Source: RPQJ01 sp046347155
Lineage (GTDB): Bacteria > Pseudomonadota > Gammaproteobacteria > Steroidobacterales > Steroidobacteraceae
NCBI GenBank assembly: GCA_046347155.1
Contig: JAXMGT010000001.1
Span: 1,674,001 to 1,738,000 of the forward strand
DNA length: 64,000 nt
Reading direction: 5' to 3'
Position 1 is the stretch's first letter. Each line of letters starts with the position of its first letter. The position numbers and the translations under genes were made by a program. The notes beneath the pieces are model-generated. The model was not told where the DNA came from. It did not search any database and was given only the letters and a program-made list of their open reading frames with translations. Of the stretch, positions 1 through 7,655 are shown in pieces.

Positions 1-472
1 CGCCATGCGAGAGCGTGATGCTGGCGTTCACGAGGCCGGGTGCGCCGGCCGCATCGATCGTGGCGTCGGAGACGCTGACGCCGTACTGCTGCTGCAGGGT
101 GCCCAGCCACTCGATCGTCGCATCGAACGGCGCACCTTCGAGCCGCAGGCGCAATCCATTGGCGCCGTCCGGACTCTGGTCGCGCACGGCGGCCCCGATG
201 CCGGCCTCGCGTCCCGTGCGGTCCACCAGCACCACCAGCGATTCATTGCCGCCGCGGCGCGCCGCGACGGAGGCGACGCGCGGTGCGGCCTGGCGCATCC
301 AGGCGAGGTCGGCCGTCTTCTGTTCGATGCGCGCCGCCTGGCGCGCCTGCAGGCGCTGCACGGGCAGTGCGATCCCGACGTACACGAGTGCCACGGCCGC
401 CAGCGCGCCGGCGCTCAGCACCAGCGTGCGTTCGCGCGACGCGAGTCCGTTGAGCCACTGCCGGACGTTCAT
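1..472 (-). CDS. gspM: Type II secretion protein GspM, partial (C-terminus beyond left edge)
   Basis: The reading frame starts at ATG 472 and stays open to the window edge, giving about 157 residues of a protein that is normally 150-180 long, so little is missing. It begins MNVRQWLNGLASRER, followed by one membrane segment (about residues 17-37), then a coiled region rich in Gln/Arg/Ala and a periplasmic domain. This is the bitopic layout of GspM, the inner-membrane platform subunit that partners GspL. The ATG overlaps the gspL stop codon as ATGA, so translation is probably coupled. The assignment rests mainly on position after gspL and on topology, because GspM sequences diverge strongly. 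Confidence 0.85.
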   Translation of the reverse strand, partial: MNVRQWLNGLASRERTLVLSAGALAAVALVYVGIALPVQRLQARQAARIEQKTADLAWMRQAAPRVASVAARRGGNESLVVLVDRTGREAGIGAAVRDQSPDGANGLRLRLEGAPFDATIEWLGTLQQQYGVSVSDATIDAAGAPGLVNASITLSHG

Positions 473-1692
473 GACTGGGCGAGCCTCACGACCAGCCGGC
501 CCTCGACCGTCCCCGCGCGGGGCGTGGCCGACTGTATCTCGGCGTTCAGGCCAGCCGACTGCAGCGACTGCTTGATCGCATCGAGCGCGCCGACGCTCGG
601 CGCCGTGAGACGCAGGTCGACGACGCCGGCCCGGCAGGTGATGGCCTGCACGCGCGACTGCGGCGAGCCCGCCACCGCGTGCGACAGCGCCGACAGCGTC
701 GGGAGCAACGCGCTCGGGCCACCGGCGCCGCCGAGCATGCCCTGCATCTGTGCGCGCGGGTCGATGGCCTTCTGTCCGGGCAGCGCCTGCTGGAAGACCT
801 GCGTGATCTGCGCGTCGAGCGCGCGCTCGGCGCGGTGCATCTGCACGGCCGCGATCACGTGCCCGACCACGTAGACGAGCACGACGCCGGCCGCGAGCGC
901 CGCCGGCAGGCGCCAGCGCTTCAGGCGGGCGGCAACGGATCCCTGCGCGGCATACGGGCCCTGCAGCAGGTCGACGCCGGCGCCGCCGGCCGCATGGACG
1001 GCGAGCAGCGGGAGCGCTCCGTCCGGCATCAGCTTGACCTGCAGCGACGCTGCGCGGGACCTCAGCCCTTCGATCAGTTCCCGGTACTGCTCGTAGTCGC
1101 CCGGCGATGCGTAGAAGACCAGCTGGCCGGTCGCCTCGGGCGTTTCGCCGGTCGCGAGTTCGATCGCGTCCTCGGGTGTACCGGTGTCAAGCACGTACGG
1201 CAGTGCGTCGTGCGGACGGACGTACAGCATCGTTCCGTCGAGCAGCAGCGTCGTGGCGCCGGCCGACACCGGAACGGCCAATGAGTCGGCATAGGCCGCA
1301 TCGGGGTGGATGCCGGCATCGGCGCAGGCGCCGAGCCAGCGGTCCATCGCCGAGCGTGCGACGACGGCGACCGGTACCGTGGCTGCGTCGGACTCGCGCG
1401 CGCCAACGGCGAAATGCAGTTCATCGACGTCCGATGCGAGCTGCTCCTCGAGTGCATACGGGACGGCCTGGGCGAGGCGGGCGGTGCCACGGACCGGCAA
1501 CTCGGGCGCCGCGAGCGTGACATCGGTACCCGGCACGAGCAGCACGACGCGGCGCTGCTCGGCCGCCGGCTGCGCATTCACGATCGGGCCGTCCTGCAAC
1601 GGGCCGGACCGCGCGCCGTTCCCGTCGAGGATGAGCCACGATGCCTGCGCGGCATCGGTGGCGCGCACGCGTATCACCAGCGTCTCAGACAT
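469..1692 (-). CDS. gspL: Type II secretion protein GspL
   Basis: A 407-residue protein with a cytoplasmic actin-like N-terminal half (about residues 1-250), one transmembrane helix (about 262-284) and a periplasmic ferredoxin-like domain (about 300-407). This is the standard plan of GspL, which anchors the GspE ATPase to the inner membrane and pairs with GspM. Length and topology are normal for the family. It follows gspK by 15 bp and overlaps gspM by four bases, as expected in a general secretion operon. No gspE or gspF is present in this window, so its cytoplasmic partner is encoded elsewhere. Confidence 0.93.
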   Translation of the reverse strand: MSETLVIRVRATDAAQASWLILDGNGARSGPLQDGPIVNAQPAAEQRRVVLLVPGTDVTLAAPELPVRGTARLAQAVPYALEEQLASDVDELHFAVGARESDAATVPVAVVARSAMDRWLGACADAGIHPDAAYADSLAVPVSAGATTLLLDGTMLYVRPHDALPYVLDTGTPEDAIELATGETPEATGQLVFYASPGDYEQYRELIEGLRSRAASLQVKLMPDGALPLLAVHAAGGAGVDLLQGPYAAQGSVAARLKRWRLPAALAAGVVLVYVVGHVIAAVQMHRAERALDAQITQVFQQALPGQKAIDPRAQMQGMLGGAGGPSALLPTLSALSHAVAGSPQSRVQAITCRAGVVDLRLTAPSVGALDAIKQSLQSAGLNAEIQSATPRAGTVEGRLVVRLAQS

Positions 1693-1707
1693 CGGGCCTC
1701 GGGGGAT

Positions 1708-2664
1708 TCATTCGGTGCCGAAACTTCGCAGCTGCGGGCGCACCAGCCCGCCCTGTCCGCGAACGAGCAGACTGTACAGCGTGAAGTCGGTGGTGCCAAT
1801 AGTGACCCATACGGTCGCGCCGAAGTAGCTGCTCGACTCCGACAGGCCGTCCTTCACCTTGTTGTACGCCTCGTCGCCCATCGCACCACGCAGGTCGTTC
1901 AAAGACGGGAAACAGCCGTTCGCCCGCCGCTTCGCCAGGTCGTCCGGGTTCAGGCCGAACTCGCGCAGGCCGTCGCTCAGCGCGTCTAGGACAATGCCCG
2001 GCGCGGTGCAGACGTTTAGCTTGGTCCCAACCGGCAGTGCGGTGACGTAGGGCTTCAGGCGCGCCCATCGATCGGGACCGAAACCGGGCAGCGCCATGAT
2101 CTCGCTCGCGCGCGTGACCGGCATGTTCGCGGCGAGGTACGGCGGCACCTGGCCGAGGTAGACGTTGTCCTCGGCGCCGTCCGGGAATCCCGGCTGCGTA
2201 TCGAGGTCGATCCAGTCGGCCATGATCGAGGCCCACGACGTCTCGAGGTCGAGTGCGACCAGGATCCGCGAGAACTGCTCAATCGCGTCCGGGTTCGGCG
2301 TGCCGTCGGCAAAGACAAGGTTGTTCAGGTTGAAGCGACCCTGCAGGTCGACGAGCCGCCCGGCCACGGTGCCTCCGTCGACGGGCAGGGGCGGCAGCGG
2401 CTGTGCCCACGTCTCGGACAGGTTGTCGCCCTGCGACTGTTGAAGGTCGCGCTGCAGGAAGTCCGCCGCCCAGGCTTCGGCCCCGAGCGCGATCTGGAAC
2501 GCCTGGTCCATCGCGAGCAGCGTTCCGGTCCGTCGCTGGTCGAGCACGCCCCGGTACACGACGCCGACCGCGAGCATCGTCGCGAGCGCGACGATCAGCA
2601 CGGCCATGATCAGCGCGACGCCGCGCTGCCCGGCCCGCACGGCGATGCCTGCGCGAGCGCTCAT
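1708..2664 (-). CDS. gspK: Type II secretion minor pseudopilin GspK
   Basis: A 318-residue protein starting at ATG 2664, which overlaps the gspJ stop as ATGA. The open frame extends far upstream, but that part is only a shadow of gspJ and gspI. After a short basic leader (QRGVALIMAVLIVALA, near residues 13-28) comes the N-terminal hydrophobic helix. The rest is the large globular domain typical of GspK (usually about 300-330 residues), with the helix-hairpin-like stretch PGFGPDRWARLKPYVT. GspK caps the pseudopilus with GspI and GspJ and is cleaved by the prepilin peptidase, which is not encoded here. Start choice is supported by the overlap and the leader. Confidence 0.92.
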   Translation of the reverse strand: MSARAGIAVRAGQRGVALIMAVLIVALATMLAVGVVYRGVLDQRRTGTLLAMDQAFQIALGAEAWAADFLQRDLQQSQGDNLSETWAQPLPPLPVDGGTVAGRLVDLQGRFNLNNLVFADGTPNPDAIEQFSRILVALDLETSWASIMADWIDLDTQPGFPDGAEDNVYLGQVPPYLAANMPVTRASEIMALPGFGPDRWARLKPYVTALPVGTKLNVCTAPGIVLDALSDGLREFGLNPDDLAKRRANGCFPSLNDLRGAMGDEAYNKVKDGLSESSSYFGATVWVTIGTTDFTLYSLLVRGQGGLVRPQLRSFGTE

Positions 2665-3275
2665 CCCGGCACCTCGACCAACCGGCGGATTTCGCCCCAG
2701 TCCTCGAGGTCGATGACGACCTCGACGGCCGCAGGGCGCTGGCGGGCCGCCGCCGGGTCCGGGTTCTGGTTCTCCGGCCAGTGGTCCACCCAGCTGCGCG
2801 CCGGGTCCATCAGCCGGACCGTGACCGAGCGTACGTTCGAGAGCAGCTTGCGCTTCACCGGTTCGACCGCCATCGAGCGATCGAGCACCGGCCAGCTGTC
2901 CCGCCAGAGTTCCCCGCCCTCGAGGCGGTACGCAACGCGCTGTTCGGTCGGACGCTGCACACCCGCGGTGTTGCTCCAGCCGGCGCGCGTGAACGCGATC
3001 ACGTACCCGGGATCTCCGCCGGCGACGACGGCCGGAATCGGCGTGTCGCCGATCGGCGAGCGGATCGGGCGCGGCTCCATCTGCTCGATGTCGCTTGAGA
3101 TCGCCTGGACGGCCGTCTGTATGTCGCGCGTGCGCGCGAGCCGTTGCTCGACCGTCTCGCTCTGGCGCTCGAGCTGCGTGTAGCCGGTGAGCGCCATCAC
3201 GCCGACGATCGCGAAGATCGCCATCGCGACGAGCAGTTCGAGCAGCGTGAATCCGCGGGCGCGAGGATCGCTCAC
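2661..3275 (-). CDS. gspJ: Type II secretion minor pseudopilin GspJ
   Basis: A 204-residue protein that starts with GTG at 3275, overlapping the gspI stop as GTGA. The short basic leader SDPRARG is followed by the prepilin-type methylation and hydrophobic segment FTLLELLVAMAIFAIVGV, with Glu at position 5 of the mature protein. The remainder is a beta-rich pseudopilin head of ordinary GspJ length. GspJ forms the tip complex with GspI and GspK. It sits between them in the usual gene order, with no space between coding regions. Confidence 0.93.
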   Translation of the reverse strand: MSDPRARGFTLLELLVAMAIFAIVGVMALTGYTQLERQSETVEQRLARTRDIQTAVQAISSDIEQMEPRPIRSPIGDTPIPAVVAGGDPGYVIAFTRAGWSNTAGVQRPTEQRVAYRLEGGELWRDSWPVLDRSMAVEPVKRKLLSNVRSVTVRLMDPARSWVDHWPENQNPDPAAARQRPAAVEVVIDLEDWGEIRRLVEVPG

Positions 3276-3817
3276 TGGTCGTCCTCGATCGGCGGGATCG
3301 TCGGCGGGGGTTCCGCGGGTGGTGGCGTCGGCGGCCTTGTGCCGTCACCGCCGCCGCCCTGCTTGCCGCCGCCGCCGTCCTCGTCTGCGCCGCCCGTGAC
3401 GTCGGACCACATGAGCGACTCGCCACCGGCCGGTCCGATCGCGCTTCCGTAGAAACCCGTGACCGTCGCGAGCGGTGAGGATTCCGGCGCGTCGGCGCGG
3501 CGCACCTCGACGTCGATCCGGCGCAGGCTCTGGACCTGTGTCTGGGTGACCTTGAGCGTCCACCGCCAGCGTTGCCCGGCCATCTCCACGTCGTCGGAAC
3601 TCTCCGCGACGGCCGGCGGCGCCGGCTGCAGGCGCTGGTCCGTCAGCAGGTTCATCGCGACCCAGTGGGCGATTGTACGGTCCCGGAGGTAGGTCCCGTT
3701 GCGTGCGTTCTGCGTCACCGCCTCGATCACGCCGAGCATGCCCAGCGCGACGATCACGAGCGCGGCGAGCACCTCGATCAGCGTGAATCCGCGGCCGGTG
3801 TCAGCGCGCATGTTCAT
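3272..3817 (-). CDS. gspI: Type II secretion minor pseudopilin GspI with unusual low-complexity tail
   Basis: The predicted start is ATG 3817 (MNMRADTGRG), with an alternative ATG at 3811; the open frame upstream is a shadow of gspH. The prepilin signature FTLIEVLAALVIVALGM follows directly after the leader glycine. The globular part ends near residue 140, which is about the usual size of GspI. It is then extended by some 40 residues of Gly, Asp and Pro (for example GGGGKQGGGGDG and PPTPPPAEPPP). That tail is not part of the normal family and is described further among the findings. The protein probably forms the tip heterotrimer with GspJ and GspK. Confidence 0.88.
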   Translation of the reverse strand: MNMRADTGRGFTLIEVLAALVIVALGMLGVIEAVTQNARNGTYLRDRTIAHWVAMNLLTDQRLQPAPPAVAESSDDVEMAGQRWRWTLKVTQTQVQSLRRIDVEVRRADAPESSPLATVTGFYGSAIGPAGGESLMWSDVTGGADEDGGGGKQGGGGDGTRPPTPPPAEPPPTIPPIEDDQ

Positions 3818-4361
3818 CGCCGGACTCGACGCTGATCTCGCCGGCTTCGGTTCCGACGACGCGACGCACCTCCCGGGTGCCGTCGCGCGTGAACACGATC
3901 TCGAACGGCACGAGGTCGCCCGAAGCTTGCACGACGACCTGAGGACGCAGCGCGACCTTCGGCGCACCGGTGACCGGGTCCATCTGGGTGTCCGTGCCCC
4001 TGGGCTTCAGGACGACCGGGCGGGACTCGACGATCAGGTCGAGCACCAGTCCGTCGGGCAGCGTGCGCTCCCGCAACACCAGATCGTCGGCCACGAGCTG
4101 CCAGCGCTCGAGCCGCGAGTCGTAGCGCAGGAAGTCGTAGCCGTTGCCGTCGATGCGCAGGCCGAGGTCGCGGCCATGCAGCATCGCGTCCTCCCGTGCC
4201 TGCCCGAGCAGGGCGGCGAGCCGGTCGGCTTCCTGCTGCATCTCGTGGTCGCCGCCGAGCACGTGCACGGAGATCACGGCGACGCTCGTGATGATGCCGA
4301 TGATGACGACGACGACGAGCACCTCGAGCAGCGTGAAGCCCGAGGCGCGAGCGCGGGCCAC
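3801..4361 (-). CDS. gspH: Type II secretion pseudopilin GspH
   Basis: Contains the prepilin signature SGFTLLEVLVVVVIIGII followed by a beta-rich head of about 150 residues, which fits GspH. No ATG lies at the right place, and the long upstream open part is a shadow of gspG. The most sensible start is GTG at 4361 (reads as MARARASG before the methylated Phe), which leaves 17 bp after the gspG stop and gives 186 residues. No good ribosome-binding site is visible, so the start is uncertain. GspH is a minor component of the secretion pseudopilus. Confidence 0.88.
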   Translation of the reverse strand: MARARASGFTLLEVLVVVVIIGIITSVAVISVHVLGGDHEMQQEADRLAALLGQAREDAMLHGRDLGLRIDGNGYDFLRYDSRLERWQLVADDLVLRERTLPDGLVLDLIVESRPVVLKPRGTDTQMDPVTGAPKVALRPQVVVQASGDLVPFEIVFTRDGTREVRRVVGTEAGEISVESGDEHAR

Positions 4362-4377
4362 GGCCCGCAGCGGGGGA

Positions 4378-4830
4378 CTACTCGATGCTCCAGTTCCCGA
4401 TGTCGGCATCGGGGCCCTCGCCACCGGGCTGGCCGTCCGCGCCGAGCGTGTAGAGGTCGTACTCACCGTGGGTGCCCGGCGACAGGTAGATGTAGTCGTT
4501 GCCCCACGGATCCTTCTTCAGGCCGTCGATGTAGCCGCCTTCCTTCCAGTTCTTCAGGTTCGGGTCGACCGGACGGGTGACGAGGGACTGAAGTCCCTGG
4601 TCCGTGGTCGGGTACCGGAAGTTGTCCATGCGGTACAGGTTGAGCGCGGTCTCGTACGAACGGATGTCCTGCTTGGCCTTGGTGACCCGAGCGTCGTCGA
4701 TCCGCCGGATCACGTTGGGTGCCACCAGCGCCGCGAGGATGCCGAGGATCACCACCACCACCATGATCTCGATCAGGGTGAATCCCGCGTTCCGGCGGGC
4801 GTGGGTACGAGCATGGAACCGGGTGTTCAT
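4378..4830 (-). CDS. gspG: Type II secretion major pseudopilin GspG
   Basis: The 150-residue product from ATG 4830 has a 16-residue basic leader (MNTRFHARTHARRNAG) and the classic signature FTLIEIMVVVVILGILAALV. Then come the conserved GspG features: KAKQDIRSYETALNLYR, a calcium-site loop region and the C-terminal DPWGNDY motif. An upstream ATG at 4872 would add 14 residues to the leader and is less likely. GspG polymerises into the periplasmic pseudopilus that pushes substrates through the GspD secretin. It is the first gene of the visible operon; upstream is a divergent rhomboid protease gene rather than gspE/gspF. Confidence 0.96.
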   Translation of the reverse strand: MNTRFHARTHARRNAGFTLIEIMVVVVILGILAALVAPNVIRRIDDARVTKAKQDIRSYETALNLYRMDNFRYPTTDQGLQSLVTRPVDPNLKNWKEGGYIDGLKKDPWGNDYIYLSPGTHGEYDLYTLGADGQPGGEGPDADIGNWSIE

Positions 4831-4904
4831 CGCGTGTGGGAGCCCATGACTGTAGAGTCCGCATGATAGCAAACGGGGCCATCCTCCCCGGGGTGGATTG
4901 ACAG

Positions 4905-5501
4905 GTGCGCAGGCCGGACGGCGATGTTGCGAACTGGCTCACGGGGCTGCTCGCCGGGGCGGTGCTCGTGGCACTGTGGGCTGCCGGGCCGGCGGTGACC
5001 GGCGTGCTGCGCTACGAGCGCACGGCCATCCAGGACGGCCAGTGGTGGCGGCTCGCCACCGGGCACCTCGTCCATGCCGATGGCGCACACCTGGCGTGGA
5101 ACCTGGCGGGCGCCGCACTGGTCGGGTGGCTGTTCGCGGGCGAATACACCTGGCGCGCCTGGTGCGCGATCGCGCTCGCGTCCGTTGCAGCGATCGATGC
5201 CGGATTCCTCGTGCTCCAACCCGGCCTCGAGTGGTACGTCGGACTGTCGGGCGTCCTGCACGGCTGCATGGCCGCCGGGCTCGCCGCCTGGCTGGCCCGC
5301 CGCCGGGATCCGCTCGTCGTTGCAATCGCCGTGGTCTTCGCGGCGAAGCTCGCTTGGGAGCAATGGCACGGAGCGCTGCCGTTCACGGCCGGCACGCTAG
5401 ACGTGCCTGTCGTCGTCGAGGCGCACGGCTACGGCGCGATCGGCGGTCTCGCCGCGGCCGCGGCCCTCGGCTTCGGGCGCCGCCGTCGAGCGACGCTATA
5501 A
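4905..5501 (+). CDS. rrtA: Rhombosortase-type intramembrane serine protease
   Basis: A 198-residue integral membrane protein with about six hydrophobic helices, starting with GTG at 4905 behind GGGGTGG. It has the rhomboid pattern GHLVHADGAHLAWNLAG, the serine motif GLSGVLHG (Ser115) and EAHGYGAIGG with His174, the expected catalytic dyad partner. Small six-helix rhomboids of this type are rhombosortases, which cleave GlyGly-CTERM tails of proteins that leave the cell by type II secretion. The gene is divergent from the gsp operon, separated by 74 bp, which supports that link. No GlyGly-CTERM substrate was recognised in this window. A general rhomboid role is the alternative. Confidence 0.85.
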   Translation: MRRPDGDVANWLTGLLAGAVLVALWAAGPAVTGVLRYERTAIQDGQWWRLATGHLVHADGAHLAWNLAGAALVGWLFAGEYTWRAWCAIALASVAAIDAGFLVLQPGLEWYVGLSGVLHGCMAAGLAAWLARRRDPLVVAIAVVFAAKLAWEQWHGALPFTAGTLDVPVVVEAHGYGAIGGLAAAAALGFGRRRRATL

Positions 5502-5543
5502 TCGCGCGCTCAGGCGGCCGGACCGCCGGGCGGTAGAACAACA

Positions 5544-6485
5544 ATGACGCTCGCTTTCGTCTTTCCAGGCCAGGGATCGCAGTCGGTCGGCATGCTCGCG
5601 GCGCTCGGCGCGGCGGAGCCCGTGGTGCGCGAGACCTTCGACGAGGCCTCCGGGGTGCTGGGCTACGACCTCTGGGCACTGGCCCAGCAGGGCCCGGAGG
5701 CCGACCTCGGCGCAACGGAACGCACCCAGCCCGCGATGCTCGCGGCCGGTGTGGCTGTGTGGCGGGCCTGGTGTGCGCACGGCGGCGCGAGGCCGGTCGC
5801 AATGGCCGGCCACAGCCTCGGGGAGTACACGGCACTCGTGTGCTCCGGTTCGCTCGACTTCCAGACCGCCGTCGATCTGGTGCGGTTCCGCGGCCAGGCG
5901 ATGCAGCGCGCCGTGCCGCTCGGCACCGGCGCGATGGCGGCCGTGCTGGGGCTCGACGACGCCGAAGTCGAAGCGGCCTGCCGCGAGGCCGCCGCGGGGG
6001 AGGTGGTCGAACCGGTCAACTTCAATGCGCCCGGGCAGGTGGTGATCGCCGGCCACGCGACCGCCGTGGCGCGGGCGATCGAGGCCGCGAAGGCGAGGGG
6101 CGCCAAGCGGGCCGTGCAGCTCCCGGTCAGCGTGCCCTCGCACTCGAGCCTGATGGTCGGCGCCGCCGACGAACTCGCCGCGCGGCTCGCGACGGTCGAG
6201 GTCCGGATGCCCGACGTCCCGGACGTCTACACGGTCGAGGTGCGGCGGCACCAGAGCCCGGACGGGATACGGGTCGCGCTCCGCGAGCAGCTGTTCAAGC
6301 CCGTGCGCTGGGCCGACACGGTCCGCGCGATGCTCGCCTCGGGCGTGACCACCCTCGTCGAGTGCGGGCCCGGCAAGGTGCTCACCTCGCTCAACAAGCG
6401 CATCGAGAAGCGGGCGGACCTCAGGGTGCTCGCGGTGGACGATCCGGACACGCTGGCCGCCGCGCTCGCGGCGACGGGAGGCTGA
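5544..6485 (+). CDS. fabD: Malonyl-CoA:ACP transacylase FabD
   Basis: A 313-residue enzyme that loads malonyl groups from malonyl-CoA onto acyl carrier protein for fatty acid synthesis. It starts with the family hallmark FVFPGQGSQ (oxyanion loop), has the nucleophile motif GHSLGEY (Ser91), the arginine region LVRFRGQAMQ and the histidine motif PSHSSLM. Length matches the family (about 310). It opens the fatty acid block in the window and is followed two bases later by fabG. Neither fabH nor plsX is found upstream, so the block is probably rearranged at its 5' end. Confidence 0.98.
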   Translation: MTLAFVFPGQGSQSVGMLAALGAAEPVVRETFDEASGVLGYDLWALAQQGPEADLGATERTQPAMLAAGVAVWRAWCAHGGARPVAMAGHSLGEYTALVCSGSLDFQTAVDLVRFRGQAMQRAVPLGTGAMAAVLGLDDAEVEAACREAAAGEVVEPVNFNAPGQVVIAGHATAVARAIEAAKARGAKRAVQLPVSVPSHSSLMVGAADELAARLATVEVRMPDVPDVYTVEVRRHQSPDGIRVALREQLFKPVRWADTVRAMLASGVTTLVECGPGKVLTSLNKRIEKRADLRVLAVDDPDTLAAALAATGG

Positions 6486-6487
6486 AC

Positions 6488-7228
6488 ATGCTCGAAAACG
6501 AATTTGCCCTGGTCACCGGCGCGTCACGCGGCATCGGCCGGGCGATCGCGCTCGAACTCGGCCGGCGTGGCGCGACGGTGGTCGGAACGGCGACGACGGA
6601 GGCAGGCGCCGCTGCGATCGGCGTGGCATTCGTCGAGGCCGGCGTGCGCGGGCGCGGCGTCGTCCTCGACGTGGCGAGCGGCGAATCGGTCGAGCACTGC
6701 TTCAAGGACCTCGAGGCCGCCGAGGGTACGCCCTCGATCCTCGTGAACAACGCAGGCGTGACCCGGGACGGGCTGCTGATGCGCATGAGCGCGGACGACT
6801 GGCAGGCCGTGGTCGACACGGACCTGACCGCGGTCTACCGGACCTGCAAGGCGGTCATGCGCGGCATGTTGAAGGCCCGGCGCGGCCGCATCATCAACAT
6901 CGCGTCGGTCATTGCCGTGATGGGCAACGCGGGCCAGAGCAACTACGCGGCCGCGAAGGCCGGGATGATCGGGTTCTCGAAGAGCCTGGCCCGCGAGGTC
7001 GGGTCGCGCGGGATTACGGTAAATGTCGTCGCCCCGGGCTTCATCGTCACCGACATGACCGATGCGCTGGACGAAAAGGCGAGGGCGGCGCTGATGGCCC
7101 AGGTGCCCCTGCAGCGGCTCGGTTCGCCGGAGGACATCGCGGCCACCGTCGCGTTCCTGGCCTCCCCGGCTGCCGGTTACATCACGGGTGAAACGCTGCA
7201 CGTCAATGGCGGCATGTACATGATCTGA
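6488..7228 (+). CDS. fabG: 3-oxoacyl-ACP reductase FabG
   Basis: A 246-residue short-chain dehydrogenase starting at ATG 6488, two bases after the fabD stop; the longer open frame upstream is a shadow of fabD. It has the NADPH-binding motif TGASRGIGRAIA, the NNAG motif and the catalytic Ser140-Tyr153-Lys157 set (SNYAAAKAG). The C-terminus ends GGMYMI, as in many FabG proteins. It reduces beta-ketoacyl-ACP in the elongation cycle. Context between fabD and acpP makes this the housekeeping FabG, in contrast to the SDR at 22419-23252. Confidence 0.98.
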   Translation: MLENEFALVTGASRGIGRAIALELGRRGATVVGTATTEAGAAAIGVAFVEAGVRGRGVVLDVASGESVEHCFKDLEAAEGTPSILVNNAGVTRDGLLMRMSADDWQAVVDTDLTAVYRTCKAVMRGMLKARRGRIINIASVIAVMGNAGQSNYAAAKAGMIGFSKSLAREVGSRGITVNVVAPGFIVTDMTDALDEKARAALMAQVPLQRLGSPEDIAATVAFLASPAAGYITGETLHVNGGMYMI

Positions 7229-7238
7229 AAGGAATTCT

Positions 7239-7252
7239 GGTCCAATTGGACC
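7239..7252. promoter_or_regulatory. 14-bp perfect palindrome overlapping the acpP promoter
   Basis: GGTCCAATTGGACC reads identically on both strands and has no loop, so it is more like a protein-binding operator than a terminator. It covers the -35 hexamer of the predicted acpP promoter. The bound factor is unknown; a lipid-responsive repressor is an inference from position only. Confidence 0.5.
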
Positions 7253-7275
7253 CCATGCCACCCTTAACTTAGAAT
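7246..7275 (+). promoter_or_regulatory. Predicted sigma-70 promoter of acpP
   Basis: TTGGAC (7246-7251) and TAGAAT (7270-7275) are separated by 18 bp and lie about 70 bp before the acpP start. This would allow acpP and fabF to be transcribed at a higher level than fabD-fabG, as is known for other acpP genes. It was found by eye. Confidence 0.55.
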
Positions 7276-7345
7276 ACGCGCCCCATGCCGGGTGCCCTCA
7301 GGGGAGCCCCGGCGGGCATGTTTCCCACAGAGGACTCCAAAGACA

Positions 7346-7588
7346 ATGAGCACCATCGAACAGCGGGTCAAGGCAATCGTTGCCGAACAGCTGGGCGTGA
7401 AGGAAGAAGAGGTCAACAACGATTCGTCCTTCGTCGACGACCTGGGCGCCGACTCGCTCGATACGGTCGAACTCGTGATGGCGCTCGAAGAGGAGTTCGA
7501 GACCGAGATCCCGGACGAGGACGCCGAGAAGATCACGACGGTCCAGCAGGCGATCGACTACATCAACGAGCGCCGCAGCCAGGCCTGA
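7346..7588 (+). CDS. acpP: Acyl carrier protein
   Basis: An 80-residue acidic protein starting at ATG 7346 (MSTIEQRVKAIVAEQLGV). The phosphopantetheine attachment site is Ser37 in GADSLDTVELVMALEEEF, the invariant ACP motif. Length and sequence are typical of bacterial AcpP, the carrier of all intermediates in fatty acid synthesis. An in-frame start at 7292 exists but would add a tail that ACPs do not have. The gene has its own promoter-like sequence and is followed by a hairpin before fabF. Confidence 0.99.
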   Translation: MSTIEQRVKAIVAEQLGVKEEEVNNDSSFVDDLGADSLDTVELVMALEEEFETEIPDEDAEKITTVQQAIDYINERRSQA

Positions 7589-7600
7589 TCGGCCCGGCCC

Positions 7601-7620
7601 GGCCGCCACGGACGGCGGCC
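7601..7620 (+). other. Hairpin between acpP and fabF
   Basis: GGCCGCC (7601-7607) pairs with GGCGGCC (7614-7620) around a six-base loop, 12 bp after the acpP stop. There is no T-run, so it is not a standard terminator. It could protect the acpP 3' end or partly attenuate read-through into fabF. Confidence 0.4.
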
Positions 7621-7655
7621 CCGGCGTGCACTCCGCCCTGGCGAGGGGACGCTGC

